DNA of 64,000 nt from Flavobacteriaceae bacterium GF1 (GTDB lineage: Bacteria; Bacteroidota; Bacteroidia; Flavobacteriales; Flavobacteriaceae). A program made the translations under genes and the position numbers. Below the pieces are notes generated by a model. It was not told where the DNA came from. It made no database searches and saw nothing but the letters and a program-made list of their open reading frames with translations. Every line of letters begins with the position of its first letter. Position 1 is the stretch's first letter. This document shows, piece after piece, positions 1 to 7,469 of the stretch. The stretch spans positions 124,001 to 188,000 of the forward strand of contig WNKP01000004.1 in assembly GCA_009797885.1 (NCBI GenBank), read 5' to 3'.

Positions 1-741
1 CGTTCCAACCCAGTAACCTATATCAAGGCCTATGACGATATCCGTGCGCTGTTTGCCGCACAGAAATTAAGCAAACTACGGGGTTATCAAGCCAAACATT
101 TTTCCTTTAACGTGGATGGTGGTCGCTGTGAAAAGTGTAAGGGTGAAGGGAAAATCATTGTAGAAATGCAGTTTATGGCCGATGTACATTTGGTATGTGA
201 TGTCTGTGAGGGCAAGCGTTTTAAAAAGGATGTACTCGAAGTACGGTTTGAGGGAAAAAATATCAATGACATTCTCAATTTAACGATAGACGATGCCATT
301 GTCCATTTCTCCGAACATGGGCAGCACAAAATTGTACAGAAGCTGCAGCCCCTTCAGGATGTAGGTCTTGGTTATGTGACCCTGGGGCAAAGCTCCTCTA
401 CCCTATCCGGTGGGGAAGCACAACGAATTAAGTTGGCCTCCTTTTTGGTAAAGGGAAATACCAAGGAAAAGGCCCTATTCATTTTTGATGAACCCACGAC
501 AGGCCTACATTTTCACGATATTAAAAAGCTATTAAAGTCTTTTGATGAATTGATTTCCAAGGGCCATTCCATCGTAGTGATCGAGCATAATATTGAACTG
601 ATCAAATGCGCGGATTATATTATTGATTTAGGTCCGGAAGGGGGTGAAAATGGCGGAAACCTGTTGGCCGAGGGCACTCCGGAAGAAGTGGCGCAAAGCA
701 AGGAATCGTTTACGGCAAGGTATTTAGGGGAAAAGATATGA
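1..741 (+). CDS. uvrA: UvrA excinuclease ABC subunit A, C-terminal part (truncated by window edge)
   Basis: The reading frame is open from base 1, so only the last 246 codons are visible. UvrA is the damage-recognition ATPase of nucleotide excision repair; it acts in the cytoplasm as a dimer with UvrB. Visible features in order are a four-cysteine zinc module (Cys43, Cys46, Cys66, Cys69 of the visible part), an ABC signature LSGGEAQRIKLA near bases 400-435, and a Walker B segment FIFDEPTTGLHF near 478-513. The end matches the usual UvrA C-terminus (GTPEEVAQ...YLGEKI). An internal GTG at 112 is not the start, because the upstream codons also encode conserved UvrA sequence (RSNPVTY, FSFNV). Confidence in the family is very high. 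Confidence 0.96.
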   Translation, partial: RSNPVTYIKAYDDIRALFAAQKLSKLRGYQAKHFSFNVDGGRCEKCKGEGKIIVEMQFMADVHLVCDVCEGKRFKKDVLEVRFEGKNINDILNLTIDDAIVHFSEHGQHKIVQKLQPLQDVGLGYVTLGQSSSTLSGGEAQRIKLASFLVKGNTKEKALFIFDEPTTGLHFHDIKKLLKSFDELISKGHSIVVIEHNIELIKCADYIIDLGPEGGENGGNLLAEGTPEEVAQSKESFTARYLGEKI

Positions 742-846
742 CCTTCATTGTGCTATTGGGAAATCCATGAATTGTTACGAGTTACCCTCTTCCATGAAAA
801 ATTAGATTTCCCTCCTTCGGTTCGAAATGACAGAACAATAACGGTT

Positions 847-1278
847 GTCATTTCGAGCGAGCGTAGCGACGAGAAATCCCAATAAACAAGGTAGATTCTT
901 CCCCTCACCCCGTTCAGGATTCAGAATGACGATCAGTGTGTGATTGGTAAATCCATAAATTGATACGAGTATCCCGCTATCTAAAAAATGGATTTCTCAC
1001 CTTCGGTTCGAAATGACAGAACAACAACGGTTGTCATTTCGAGCGAGCGTAGCGCCAGGAAATCCCAATAAACAAAATAAGATTCTTCCCCTTGCTCCGT
1101 TCAGGGCTCAGAATGACAACTAACGCCTAAATGTCATTTCGAGTGAGCAAAGCGACGAGAAATCCCGATAAACAAAATAAGATTCTTCCTCCTCGCTCCC
1201 TTCAGGGTTCAGAATGACAATCAATCTACAATTGTCATTTCGAAATGAATCCGCAAATGCGGATGATTGAGAAATCCC
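847..1278. repeat. Block of ~85-bp imperfect inverted repeats (REP/MITE-like)
   Basis: The gap between uvrA and the next gene (742-1311) holds no gene. It contains copies of one element with ends GTCATT...AATGAC. Copies span 847-930, 1033-1117 and 1133-1218, plus a degenerate half copy at 1234-1278. The left arm carries GTCATTTCGAGCGAGCG and the right arm carries the imperfect complement ending in TTCAGAATGAC, so each copy can fold into a hairpin. Between copies lies linker sequence with a related arm, CCTTCGGTTCGAAATGAC. The same element recurs at 1828-2101. Copies diverge slightly from one another, so they are not a recent tandem duplication. Confidence 0.85.
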
Positions 1279-1311
1279 ATAAAATAGTAACTTTAAGCAA
1301 ATCACAATGCT

Positions 1312-1746
1312 GTGAAAACCACCGAACCCCCCGTTATTGTCAAAGAATCCTTTCACGCTCCCGCAGAAAAGGTATGGAATGCCCTGACCCAAGTGGATGA
1401 AATGCGACAATGGTTTTTTCCCAATATTCCGGAATATAAAGCCAAGGTCGGCTTTGAAACCCGGTTTATAGTAAATACCGGGGAACGGAGCTTTCCCCAT
1501 ATATGGAAGGTTCTGGAGATTACCCCTCAACAAAAAATGGTGCAACACTGGCATTATGGGGGTTATGCCGGTCGGTGTACCGTAGCATTTGAACTGGAAG
1601 GAATGGAGGAACGGACCCAACTCACGGTCACGGCAACGGTTTTAGAGGATTTCCCAGATGACATCCCAGAGTTCAAGAGGGAAAGTTGCTTGGCAGGTTG
1701 GCAATACTTTATTCAAGAAGGCTTGAAGCAGTATTTGGATGGCTAA
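1312..1746 (+). CDS. SRPBCC / AHSA1-like domain protein
   Basis: A 144-aa single-domain protein of the START/SRPBCC superfamily, close to the Aha1-C (AHSA1) branch, which binds hydrophobic ligands or acts as a small cytoplasmic co-factor. The pattern is typical: an N-terminal strand with SFHAPAEKVWNALT, the turn MRQWFFP, the core strand RFIVNTGERSFPHIWKVLE, and a C-terminal helix ending WQYFIQEGLKQYL. The start is GTG at 1312: an in-frame stop lies at 1294-1296 and no ATG is in frame before the conserved domain. No partner gene is adjacent; the gene stands alone between two blocks of inverted repeats. The ligand cannot be predicted. Confidence 0.82.
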   Translation: MKTTEPPVIVKESFHAPAEKVWNALTQVDEMRQWFFPNIPEYKAKVGFETRFIVNTGERSFPHIWKVLEITPQQKMVQHWHYGGYAGRCTVAFELEGMEERTQLTVTATVLEDFPDDIPEFKRESCLAGWQYFIQEGLKQYLDG

Positions 1747-1827
1747 ATCTACCTCTTAGTACCCATTTACGGACACATTACAATCGTTATATGCGGTAAG
1801 ACCCCCTACTTGGGCTTCGTTCCAAAT

Positions 1828-2101
1828 GTCATTCCCTCAGCGTATACCGACGAGGCATCCCAATAAACAGAATAGGATGCTTCCCCTTCACTTCGTTCAG
1901 GCCTCAGAATGACAATCAATGTGCTATTGGGAAATCCAGAATTTGATACAAGTATCCTGTTATCTAAAAAAATAGATTTCTCACCTTCGGTTCGAAATGA
2001 CAGAACAACAACGATTGTCATTTCGAGCGAGCAAAGCAACGAGAAATCTCAATTAACAGAGTGAGATTTTCCCCTTTACTTCGTTCAGGGTTCAGAATGA
2101 C
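1828..2101. repeat. Second block of ~85-bp inverted repeats
   Basis: The gap 1747-2175 holds no gene but carries two more copies of the element seen at 847-1278, at 1828-1913 (more diverged left arm) and 2017-2101. They are joined by the same linker type, containing CACCTTCGGTTCGAAATGAC. Together with the first block they flank the SRPBCC gene on both sides in the same orientation. No RAYT (Y1 transposase) gene, which mobilises REP elements in other bacteria, is present in the window. Confidence 0.83.
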
Positions 2102-2175
2102 AATCAAGGAACGAAACCGTGGTACTGCTGTAACAAATTCTGTTCGTATTCATCTTTACAGCAAAACTCCAACCA

Positions 2176-3069
2176 ATGAACACGATCAAAAGCCTTTTGC
2201 CGACCTTTCTCTTTCTTTCCTTAGTAGTTGTTGGCTGCACTACAAAGCAGGAAAACAACACCGCCGATACCGCAACCCCATCAGTTTTGGATACCTTAAA
2301 ATATCCTGGGGACTTTTTCCCGGAAGAACGGGCCAAGGTCCTGGTCGTAGGCACCTTCCATTTTGGCTATCCCGGATTGGATACCCATAAGACTTCCGAG
2401 GAGGACCAGGTAGATGTATTAAAGGAGCCCAAAAAGTCAGAATTGGAAGATTTGATTGCACATATTAAAAAGTTCCAACCCAATAAGGTTGCCATCGAAG
2501 CCCGCCCTACGTGGAACACCATGGAAAAGTTTGCGGCCTATAAAAGTGGGGCGCATTCAGATAAACGGGATGAACGCTATACCCTGGGAATGCGTATTGC
2601 AAAAGACATGGCATTGGATACACTTTATGCCATAGATGCCAAATCATTGTTTTATGATTTAAAAAAGAAGGATTCCGTCCTACTAAATTCCCTCATAGAC
2701 CAAATAGATTGGGATGCCCCGGATCCCTATTGGGATATGGCCAAAGAGTGGTTGAGCTATGACGACAAAATCGTTTCCAAAATGCATCTGTTGGACTACT
2801 TTAAATACCTCAACTCCAGAAAAAACCACTTGGCCAACTACGGCCTTTACCTTACGGGCAATATGGGTAAGGTCGAAAATCAGGCCGCGGATAATCTGTC
2901 CCTATGGTGGTACAACCGAAACCTTCGCATTTTTTCGAAACTGGTCGGGATTTCCGAAGGCCCGGAAGACCGCATTTTGGTCATCATGGGAAATGGCCAC
3001 GCTTCCTTGTTACGTCACTTGTTTGAATCCACTCCGCAATTTGAATTTGTGGAATTCGATAGCCTTTAA
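2176..3069 (+). CDS. Putative lipoprotein, DUF5694-like (Tiki/TraB/ChaN-type fold suspected)
   Basis: A 297-aa protein with a lipoprotein signal peptide: a hydrophobic stretch at residues 6-20 and lipobox VVVGC, so it is probably lipid-anchored in the envelope. The mature part begins with a strand VLVVGTFHFG followed by P.LDTHK, has a helix with PNKVAIEARPTWN, and ends with MGNGHASLLRHLFE. These GTFHFG and GNGH segments match my recollection of the DUF5694 family and resemble the paired motifs of Tiki/TraB/ChaN-like proteins, some of which are metal-dependent hydrolases. The ATG at 2176 gives a normal signal peptide. Function is unknown; the family call is from memory. It stands alone, preceded by the inverted-repeat block. 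Confidence 0.65.
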   Translation: MNTIKSLLPTFLFLSLVVVGCTTKQENNTADTATPSVLDTLKYPGDFFPEERAKVLVVGTFHFGYPGLDTHKTSEEDQVDVLKEPKKSELEDLIAHIKKFQPNKVAIEARPTWNTMEKFAAYKSGAHSDKRDERYTLGMRIAKDMALDTLYAIDAKSLFYDLKKKDSVLLNSLIDQIDWDAPDPYWDMAKEWLSYDDKIVSKMHLLDYFKYLNSRKNHLANYGLYLTGNMGKVENQAADNLSLWWYNRNLRIFSKLVGISEGPEDRILVIMGNGHASLLRHLFESTPQFEFVEFDSL

Positions 3070-3137
3070 GGAATAGTATCGCCCAATATTCATTTTTATT
3101 GCACTAACAATCAATTACTTAAAACATAAATTCTTTT

Positions 3138-3155
3138 TTTGGCACGCTGTTTGAT
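3138..3155 (+). promoter_or_regulatory. Sigma-54-like promoter upstream of the Arg/Ser-rich protein
   Basis: The sequence TTGGCACGCTGTTTGA at 3139-3154 matches the sigma-54 -24/-12 consensus (TGGCACG-N4-TTGC) with correct spacing, except that the final C of the -12 element is A. It follows a T-run, as is common for these promoters. Transcription would begin near 3166, leaving a leader of about 42 nt before the ATG at 3208. No sigma-54 activator gene lies in the window. Confidence 0.5.
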
Positions 3156-3207
3156 TCTTCTAGGGTGGGATGTAAATAGTTGCACCTAAAACTAAAATGA
3201 AACAGTT

Positions 3208-4401
3208 ATGAGAAAGTTTGTATTCTTAATGGCAGCCCTGGTATTTGGAACTTCTGCTACACAAGCTGCGACGGTGAATGGTGAAACAGCAATGACCGCA
3301 TTTCGTTATGGCAACTCGTTTATTTTTGTGGAAAACGGTATTACCTTTTCTGTATATCCCGATGGTGAATTTGATTTTTATATTGATAATCGGGTAAACG
3401 TAGGGGTCGGCGCACGTGTTGGGAATGTGGGTATCACCTTTAATTCCGGTTTTAATTATAACCCATTTGTACAGTATGATGATTTTGGTGCCGTAATCCA
3501 AGTGGAAAATGTACCTATCTTTTATGACTTCTACGGTCGGGTTTCCCAAATCGGTGGAGTGGATATTTGGTACAGAAACGGATTTGTGCGACGTTTGGGG
3601 GGATTGAACGTATTTTGGAATGGCGGTGTATTCAGTCATACTACCGGCTTTATTAACATCTACAACCGTGGCTATGTATTTAGGCCATGGCACAGATGGT
3701 TCGCCAGACCGGCAATAGGATTCTGTAATGTATGGACCACTCCCTATAGAAGGTGGTACAATCCCATCCGATACACATGGCACAGACCTTACAGGAACAA
3801 TGTACGTAGAGCTTATGCACAAATAGGTCGCGAGTACCGATTCAACAGAACGCGAAGGGCAAAGATCTATAGGAATGACAGACGTGTTGCCGTCCGTGAA
3901 AACAATCGCATAAGACGTAATGATATCGGTAGGAGCAATCGAGCTGTTGCTGAAAGAAGATCGGTTAGGCGTTCCAACAATGCCATTGCACAAAGGAACA
4001 ATAGGTCCACTACGATAAATCGGAGTAACAATACGCGACAAAATCAGGATCAGGTTAGGCGTAGCACTAGCAGGAGGAGTACTTCAGATGCTCGTCGATC
4101 CAACCGCAATACTTCGGTAACGCAGCGTTCGGTAAGTCGGACCCCACGGAGTACCACGGTGACCAAAAGGGAGGTAAGCCGTACCCCTAACCAGAGGACG
4201 GTAACGAAAAGGAGCAGTACCTATACGAAACCAAAGCGTACTGTAGCCCAGACCCGAAGTAGGAGTACCAGCGTTAAGCGAAGTACCCCCTCAAAAAGAA
4301 CCGTGACCAGGAGTACGACAACCACAAGAAGGAGTTCTTCTGGAACAAAGAACAAAAACTCAAGAAGCACAAGAAATACAAGAAGTGCTCGAAGATTATA
4401 A
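3208..4401 (+). CDS. Secreted protein with aromatic/Gly-rich domain and Arg/Ser-rich basic tail
   Basis: A 397-aa protein of unknown function. Residues 1-21 form a signal peptide (hydrophobic core FLMAALVFGTSA, then TQAA). Residues about 25-190 are rich in Gly, Asn, Phe, Tyr and Trp in alternating patterns such as GNVGITFNSGFNYNPF, suggesting beta structure. From about residue 195 the protein is a low-complexity, strongly basic tail of RRS, RST and KRS motifs, with imperfect short repeats such as SRTP and VTKR. The composition suggests a periplasmic or surface protein that contacts an anionic polymer, but this is inference. A sigma-54-like promoter precedes it and two hairpins follow it. The gene is monocistronic. 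Confidence 0.75.
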   Translation: MRKFVFLMAALVFGTSATQAATVNGETAMTAFRYGNSFIFVENGITFSVYPDGEFDFYIDNRVNVGVGARVGNVGITFNSGFNYNPFVQYDDFGAVIQVENVPIFYDFYGRVSQIGGVDIWYRNGFVRRLGGLNVFWNGGVFSHTTGFINIYNRGYVFRPWHRWFARPAIGFCNVWTTPYRRWYNPIRYTWHRPYRNNVRRAYAQIGREYRFNRTRRAKIYRNDRRVAVRENNRIRRNDIGRSNRAVAERRSVRRSNNAIAQRNNRSTTINRSNNTRQNQDQVRRSTSRRSTSDARRSNRNTSVTQRSVSRTPRSTTVTKREVSRTPNQRTVTKRSSTYTKPKRTVAQTRSRSTSVKRSTPSKRTVTRSTTTTRRSSSGTKNKNSRSTRNTRSARRL

Positions 4402-4412
4402 TAATTAGGATT

Positions 4413-4447
4413 GCTGGGTGAAGAAAGATGTTTCAACTTCGCCCAGC
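4413..4447 (+). terminator. Hairpin just downstream of the Arg/Ser-rich gene
   Basis: GCTGGGTGAAG at 4413-4423 pairs with CTTCGCCCAGC at 4437-4447, with one G-T wobble. It begins 11 nt after the stop codon but lacks a T-run, so it may protect an mRNA 3' end rather than terminate transcription. Confidence 0.4.
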
Positions 4448-4520
4448 ATTCGTTGGACCAACTGTTTTGTTCAATAACAAAATAGGGGTAGACAAAGTTT
4501 TTAGGTTGGTTAGTTGTTTG

Positions 4521-4557
4521 ACCCCGGGGTAAATGTTCTGTTTACCCCGGGGTTTTT
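4521..4557 (+). terminator. Strong intrinsic terminator
   Basis: A perfect 13-bp stem, ACCCCGGGGTAAA at 4521-4533 with TTTACCCCGGGGT at 4541-4553, has a 7-nt loop and runs into TTTTT. It probably ends the transcript of the Arg/Ser-rich protein gene, 120 nt upstream. The other strand lacks a T-run. Confidence 0.8.
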
Positions 4558-4590
4558 CAATGCGTTAGGAAATCTTTGATTTCCGTAAAC

Positions 4591-4663
4591 GAATTGAACC
4601 CTGAGCTTGTCGAAGGGTCTTCAACCGGAGAGTTTGATGGTTGAATTGAACCCTGAGCTTGTC
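4591..4663. repeat. Two copies of a REP-like palindrome (CCCTGAGCTTGTCGAAGGG type)
   Basis: GAATTGAACCCTGAGCTTGTC occurs at 4591-4611 and again at 4643-4663. The first copy continues as GAAGGGT and so forms an imperfect palindrome (ACCCT...AGGGT); the second is altered (AAAAGGT). This kind of sequence is dispersed in intergenic regions of many bacteria. Apart from this pair and the two hairpins, nothing else was found in the gap 4402-4740. Confidence 0.7.
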
Positions 4664-4740
4664 AAAAGGTACAATAACCTAGTATTTCAGACCAGAATTG
4701 AGCGGCTGGAAAGCGTAATTAGGGCAATTCAAGTCAATAG

Positions 4741-6198
4741 TCAATCCTTCCGATTCAAAAGCTTGGAAATCAATCCCGAAACATCTTCGGAAATATCAAA
4801 GCGGTATAAAATCCCCAAATACATTACTACCATGATGGCCGACTTTAGCCCAATGTTCAGGACAGGATGAAAGGAGAAGTTCAACTTCCAGAACAGAAAC
4901 CCTAAAAGAAACAGGGTTGCCAAAATCTTAAAAGTTCCCCTTCCAAAGGGCAGGAATCCAAATTTTACCTTAACAAAGGCCATTTTAATGCAATTGAACA
5001 AGAAGATGGCAATAAAGCTCGCTATGGCCGCTCCTTCAATTCCAAACAGGGGAATGAACCATAAATTCAATAGAATGGTGGTAATGGCCAACAATACGCC
5101 CAATAGTAGAATGGTCTTATAGTACACGGAGTTGTACAAAATGGAATTCACATTGCCCAAAACGGAATCGAACACCTTGGCCAGGCCAATTAGAAACACG
5201 ATGGCAAAACCTTTTCGGTACGTTTCAGGTAATAATAGGAACAAATCCTCCAAATTCAAGACAATCAGCAAGAATACGATACCCGAAGCGATAAACAGGG
5301 TCAAAGAGGTTTTTTTATAGAGGTTTTCCAGTCCAAACATATTTCCTTCACTCAGCAATTTGGCCGTTAAAGGATACGTGATTTGGTGCATGGCCCTGGA
5401 AGGCACAATGATAACCGTGGCAATGTAAATGGCAACCCCGTAATAGGCCACATTTTCAATGGCTACGTACTGATTGATCATAAACTTGTCGATTTCCAAC
5501 AGCACTACTGCTGCGGAGCCTCCTAAAATGATAAGCGCACTGTACCAAAGGATCGCTTTGGTGTTTCTTGGAAAATCAAGATTGAATTTGGGCCTGTGTA
5601 GGCTATAGGCATATATTTTCATCACTAGGGTCCGTAACAGGTACATCCCTACGAGGGCATTTAAAAAAGATGGAATGGACAGCACCTCATAATAAACCAA
5701 TACCAAAAGGACGGTCACTCCCAATCGGGCAAAAATCTCCTTCAAAAAATTTCCAAAAACCGATTTTAAATGTACCCTACTCCACGCATAAAACACCTCA
5801 AAATAGGCCAATGCCAAGCCAATCAAAAAAATATGCCAGACATAGTTGGACGCAATGACATTCTTTTGGGATAAAAAATCGGCAATGGGTTGAAAGCCCA
5901 AAAAAGTAAGAAGGGCCAAAGGGGCAATAGCCAGCAACGGGCTTAGTACCATAAGGGTCAGAAAACCGTTTTTTTTGTCCTCTTCCTGTTCATGATAGAA
6001 CTTGACCAAAGTATTATGAACACCAAAGGCCATCAATGGCATTAGAATAGCAGCTGTGGCCAAAATAAAAGTGACCAATCCAAAATAGGCATCAGGTACG
6101 ATCCGCGTGTAGAGAAACAAAACATTGATTGCGCCCAGGGCAAAGCCCACATAAGTGACCAAGGTATTTTTCAACGACTGCTTTAGGACGATTCCCAT
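4741..6198 (-). CDS. Polysaccharide flippase (Wzx-like, MATE/MOP superfamily)
   Basis: A 485-aa integral membrane protein with about 14 hydrophobic segments over its whole length, starting with KQSLKNTLVTYVGFALGAIN, a pattern typical of Wzx-type lipid-linked oligosaccharide flippases of the MOP superfamily. It would move an undecaprenyl-linked glycan across the inner membrane. The ATG at 6198 lies inside the 3' end of the upstream glycosyltransferase gene (16-nt overlap), implying coupled translation. It is the last gene of the minus-strand run DUF4834-YfhO-glycosyltransferase-flippase. The transported glycan cannot be deduced. Confidence 0.87.
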   Translation of the reverse strand: MGIVLKQSLKNTLVTYVGFALGAINVLFLYTRIVPDAYFGLVTFILATAAILMPLMAFGVHNTLVKFYHEQEEDKKNGFLTLMVLSPLLAIAPLALLTFLGFQPIADFLSQKNVIASNYVWHIFLIGLALAYFEVFYAWSRVHLKSVFGNFLKEIFARLGVTVLLVLVYYEVLSIPSFLNALVGMYLLRTLVMKIYAYSLHRPKFNLDFPRNTKAILWYSALIILGGSAAVVLLEIDKFMINQYVAIENVAYYGVAIYIATVIIVPSRAMHQITYPLTAKLLSEGNMFGLENLYKKTSLTLFIASGIVFLLIVLNLEDLFLLLPETYRKGFAIVFLIGLAKVFDSVLGNVNSILYNSVYYKTILLLGVLLAITTILLNLWFIPLFGIEGAAIASFIAIFLFNCIKMAFVKVKFGFLPFGRGTFKILATLFLLGFLFWKLNFSFHPVLNIGLKSAIMVVMYLGILYRFDISEDVSGLISKLLNRKD

Positions 6199-7469
6199 GT
6201 AAGGAGATTGGCTAGTTTTTTGGTCAGTTCCCGGCGATGGTACTGTTCAATTCCTTTGGAATTACAGGTTAATTTTCCCTTTTGGAACTGTTGAAATCCT
6301 TCCAAAAGTAAGGTTTTTATGGATTTGGTATCGTTTTGGGTCACGTAATTCCCTGCATTATGGGTTTGCACCATTTGTCCGGCTTCCCAGTTTTTGGGTC
6401 CTATGGCCCATATGGGGCGTTGGCTCTTTAAATATTCAAAAAGTTTGCCCGGGATGATACCCCGGGTTTCTTCGGAATCAATTTCCAACAACAATAATAC
6501 CTGGGATTTGCATTGATACTCCAATACCTTGGAATGGGGAAGGTATCCCAAAATTTCAACATAATCGGTAATTCCATAGGCCTTGATGGATTCCAATACC
6601 CCCTCCCCTACAACACCTATCAATTGAACCTTCAAGCTTTCCTTAAACGCCTCGTTTTCCCGAACCAATTCCCCAATGGCCTCCCAAAGGGTCTTTGGGT
6701 TCCTTTCCGTCAATAAGGAGCCAATATGGGAAAGCGTAAAACCGGTATCCAAGGAAGAGTTCAATGGATTCCCATCATAGCCATTGGTAATAACGGAAAT
6801 CGGTCTTTGCGTCAATTCCTCAAATTCCAATCGGGTGGTTTCACTGGTCACCACAATAGTGTCCGCCATAGTAAGGACCTGCTTTTCCAAAGCCTTGTGC
6901 TTTCGTTGCGAAGCTTTGGTCAATTTCAATTTTTTGTGATAGCCAATACTGGTCCAAGGATCGCGAAAATCGGCCAACCAGTTGATCTTTGAGCTTTCCT
7001 TTATCCTTTTTCCTATTAAGTGAACACTGTGTGGAGGGCCCGTAGTAATTATGGTTCCAATCTGTTCCTCCCGTATCAACCGGCTTATTTTTTGAACAGA
7101 AGGTCCTACCCAATACTTTCGTGCATCGGGGATAAAGAGATTCCCCCTGACCCACAACAGCATTCGCTCCAAAAACGACTGTTTTTTGTACTCTTGGATA
7201 ATACCGGAACTGATCCGTTCGGTTTTCTTTTTGGATAGGAATGAAGCGAATCCATACGGCTCAAAAATCGATTGTTTGATGATGCGAAGTTCCTTGGGGA
7301 CTTCAGTGACCAAAGATTCGTCATATAAGGGGTAATGGGGGTTTTTGGGAATGAATACGATAGGTTCAATATCAAAATTGGATAAGTACTTCACAAATTT
7401 CAACCATCGTTGTACCCCTGGGCCGCCAGCTGGTGGCCAATAATAGGTGATGATGAGCACCTTTTGCAT
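6183..7469 (-). CDS. Glycosyltransferase, family-4-like (GT-B fold)
   Basis: A 428-aa putative GT-B glycosyltransferase. The N-terminus VLIITYYWPPAGGPGVQRW is the signature of a flavobacterial family-4-like branch; the C-terminal half carries the usual donor-binding region around EETRGIIPGKLFEYL (the E-x7-E-type motif area) and GYLPHSKVLEYQ. The start is the ATG at 7469, which overlaps the TGA of the upstream YfhO gene (TGATG); a longer frame from 7508 would use a non-ATG start and add 13 residues before the first beta strand. It probably adds a sugar to a cell-surface glycan at the cytoplasmic face, exported by the downstream flippase. Confidence 0.87.
   Translation of the reverse strand: MQKVLIITYYWPPAGGPGVQRWLKFVKYLSNFDIEPIVFIPKNPHYPLYDESLVTEVPKELRIIKQSIFEPYGFASFLSKKKTERISSGIIQEYKKQSFLERMLLWVRGNLFIPDARKYWVGPSVQKISRLIREEQIGTIITTGPPHSVHLIGKRIKESSKINWLADFRDPWTSIGYHKKLKLTKASQRKHKALEKQVLTMADTIVVTSETTRLEFEELTQRPISVITNGYDGNPLNSSLDTGFTLSHIGSLLTERNPKTLWEAIGELVRENEAFKESLKVQLIGVVGEGVLESIKAYGITDYVEILGYLPHSKVLEYQCKSQVLLLLEIDSEETRGIIPGKLFEYLKSQRPIWAIGPKNWEAGQMVQTHNAGNYVTQNDTKSIKTLLLEGFQQFQKGKLTCNSKGIEQYHRRELTKKLANLLTWESS

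Noticed and set aside
2061-2390. A 109-codon frame overlapping the start of the DUF5694-like gene
   Set aside because: It starts within an inverted repeat copy and lies in another frame of a lipoprotein gene with a clear lipobox.
3226-4041. A 271-codon open frame on the minus strand opposite the Arg/Ser-rich gene
   Set aside because: It is antisense to a gene with a clear signal peptide and promoter, and its composition (many Ser, Ile, Thr) mirrors the codon bias of the sense strand; no domain is visible.
4607-4870. An 87-codon plus-strand frame after the REP-like palindromes
   Set aside because: It begins inside the repeat sequence and runs antisense into the end of the flippase gene.
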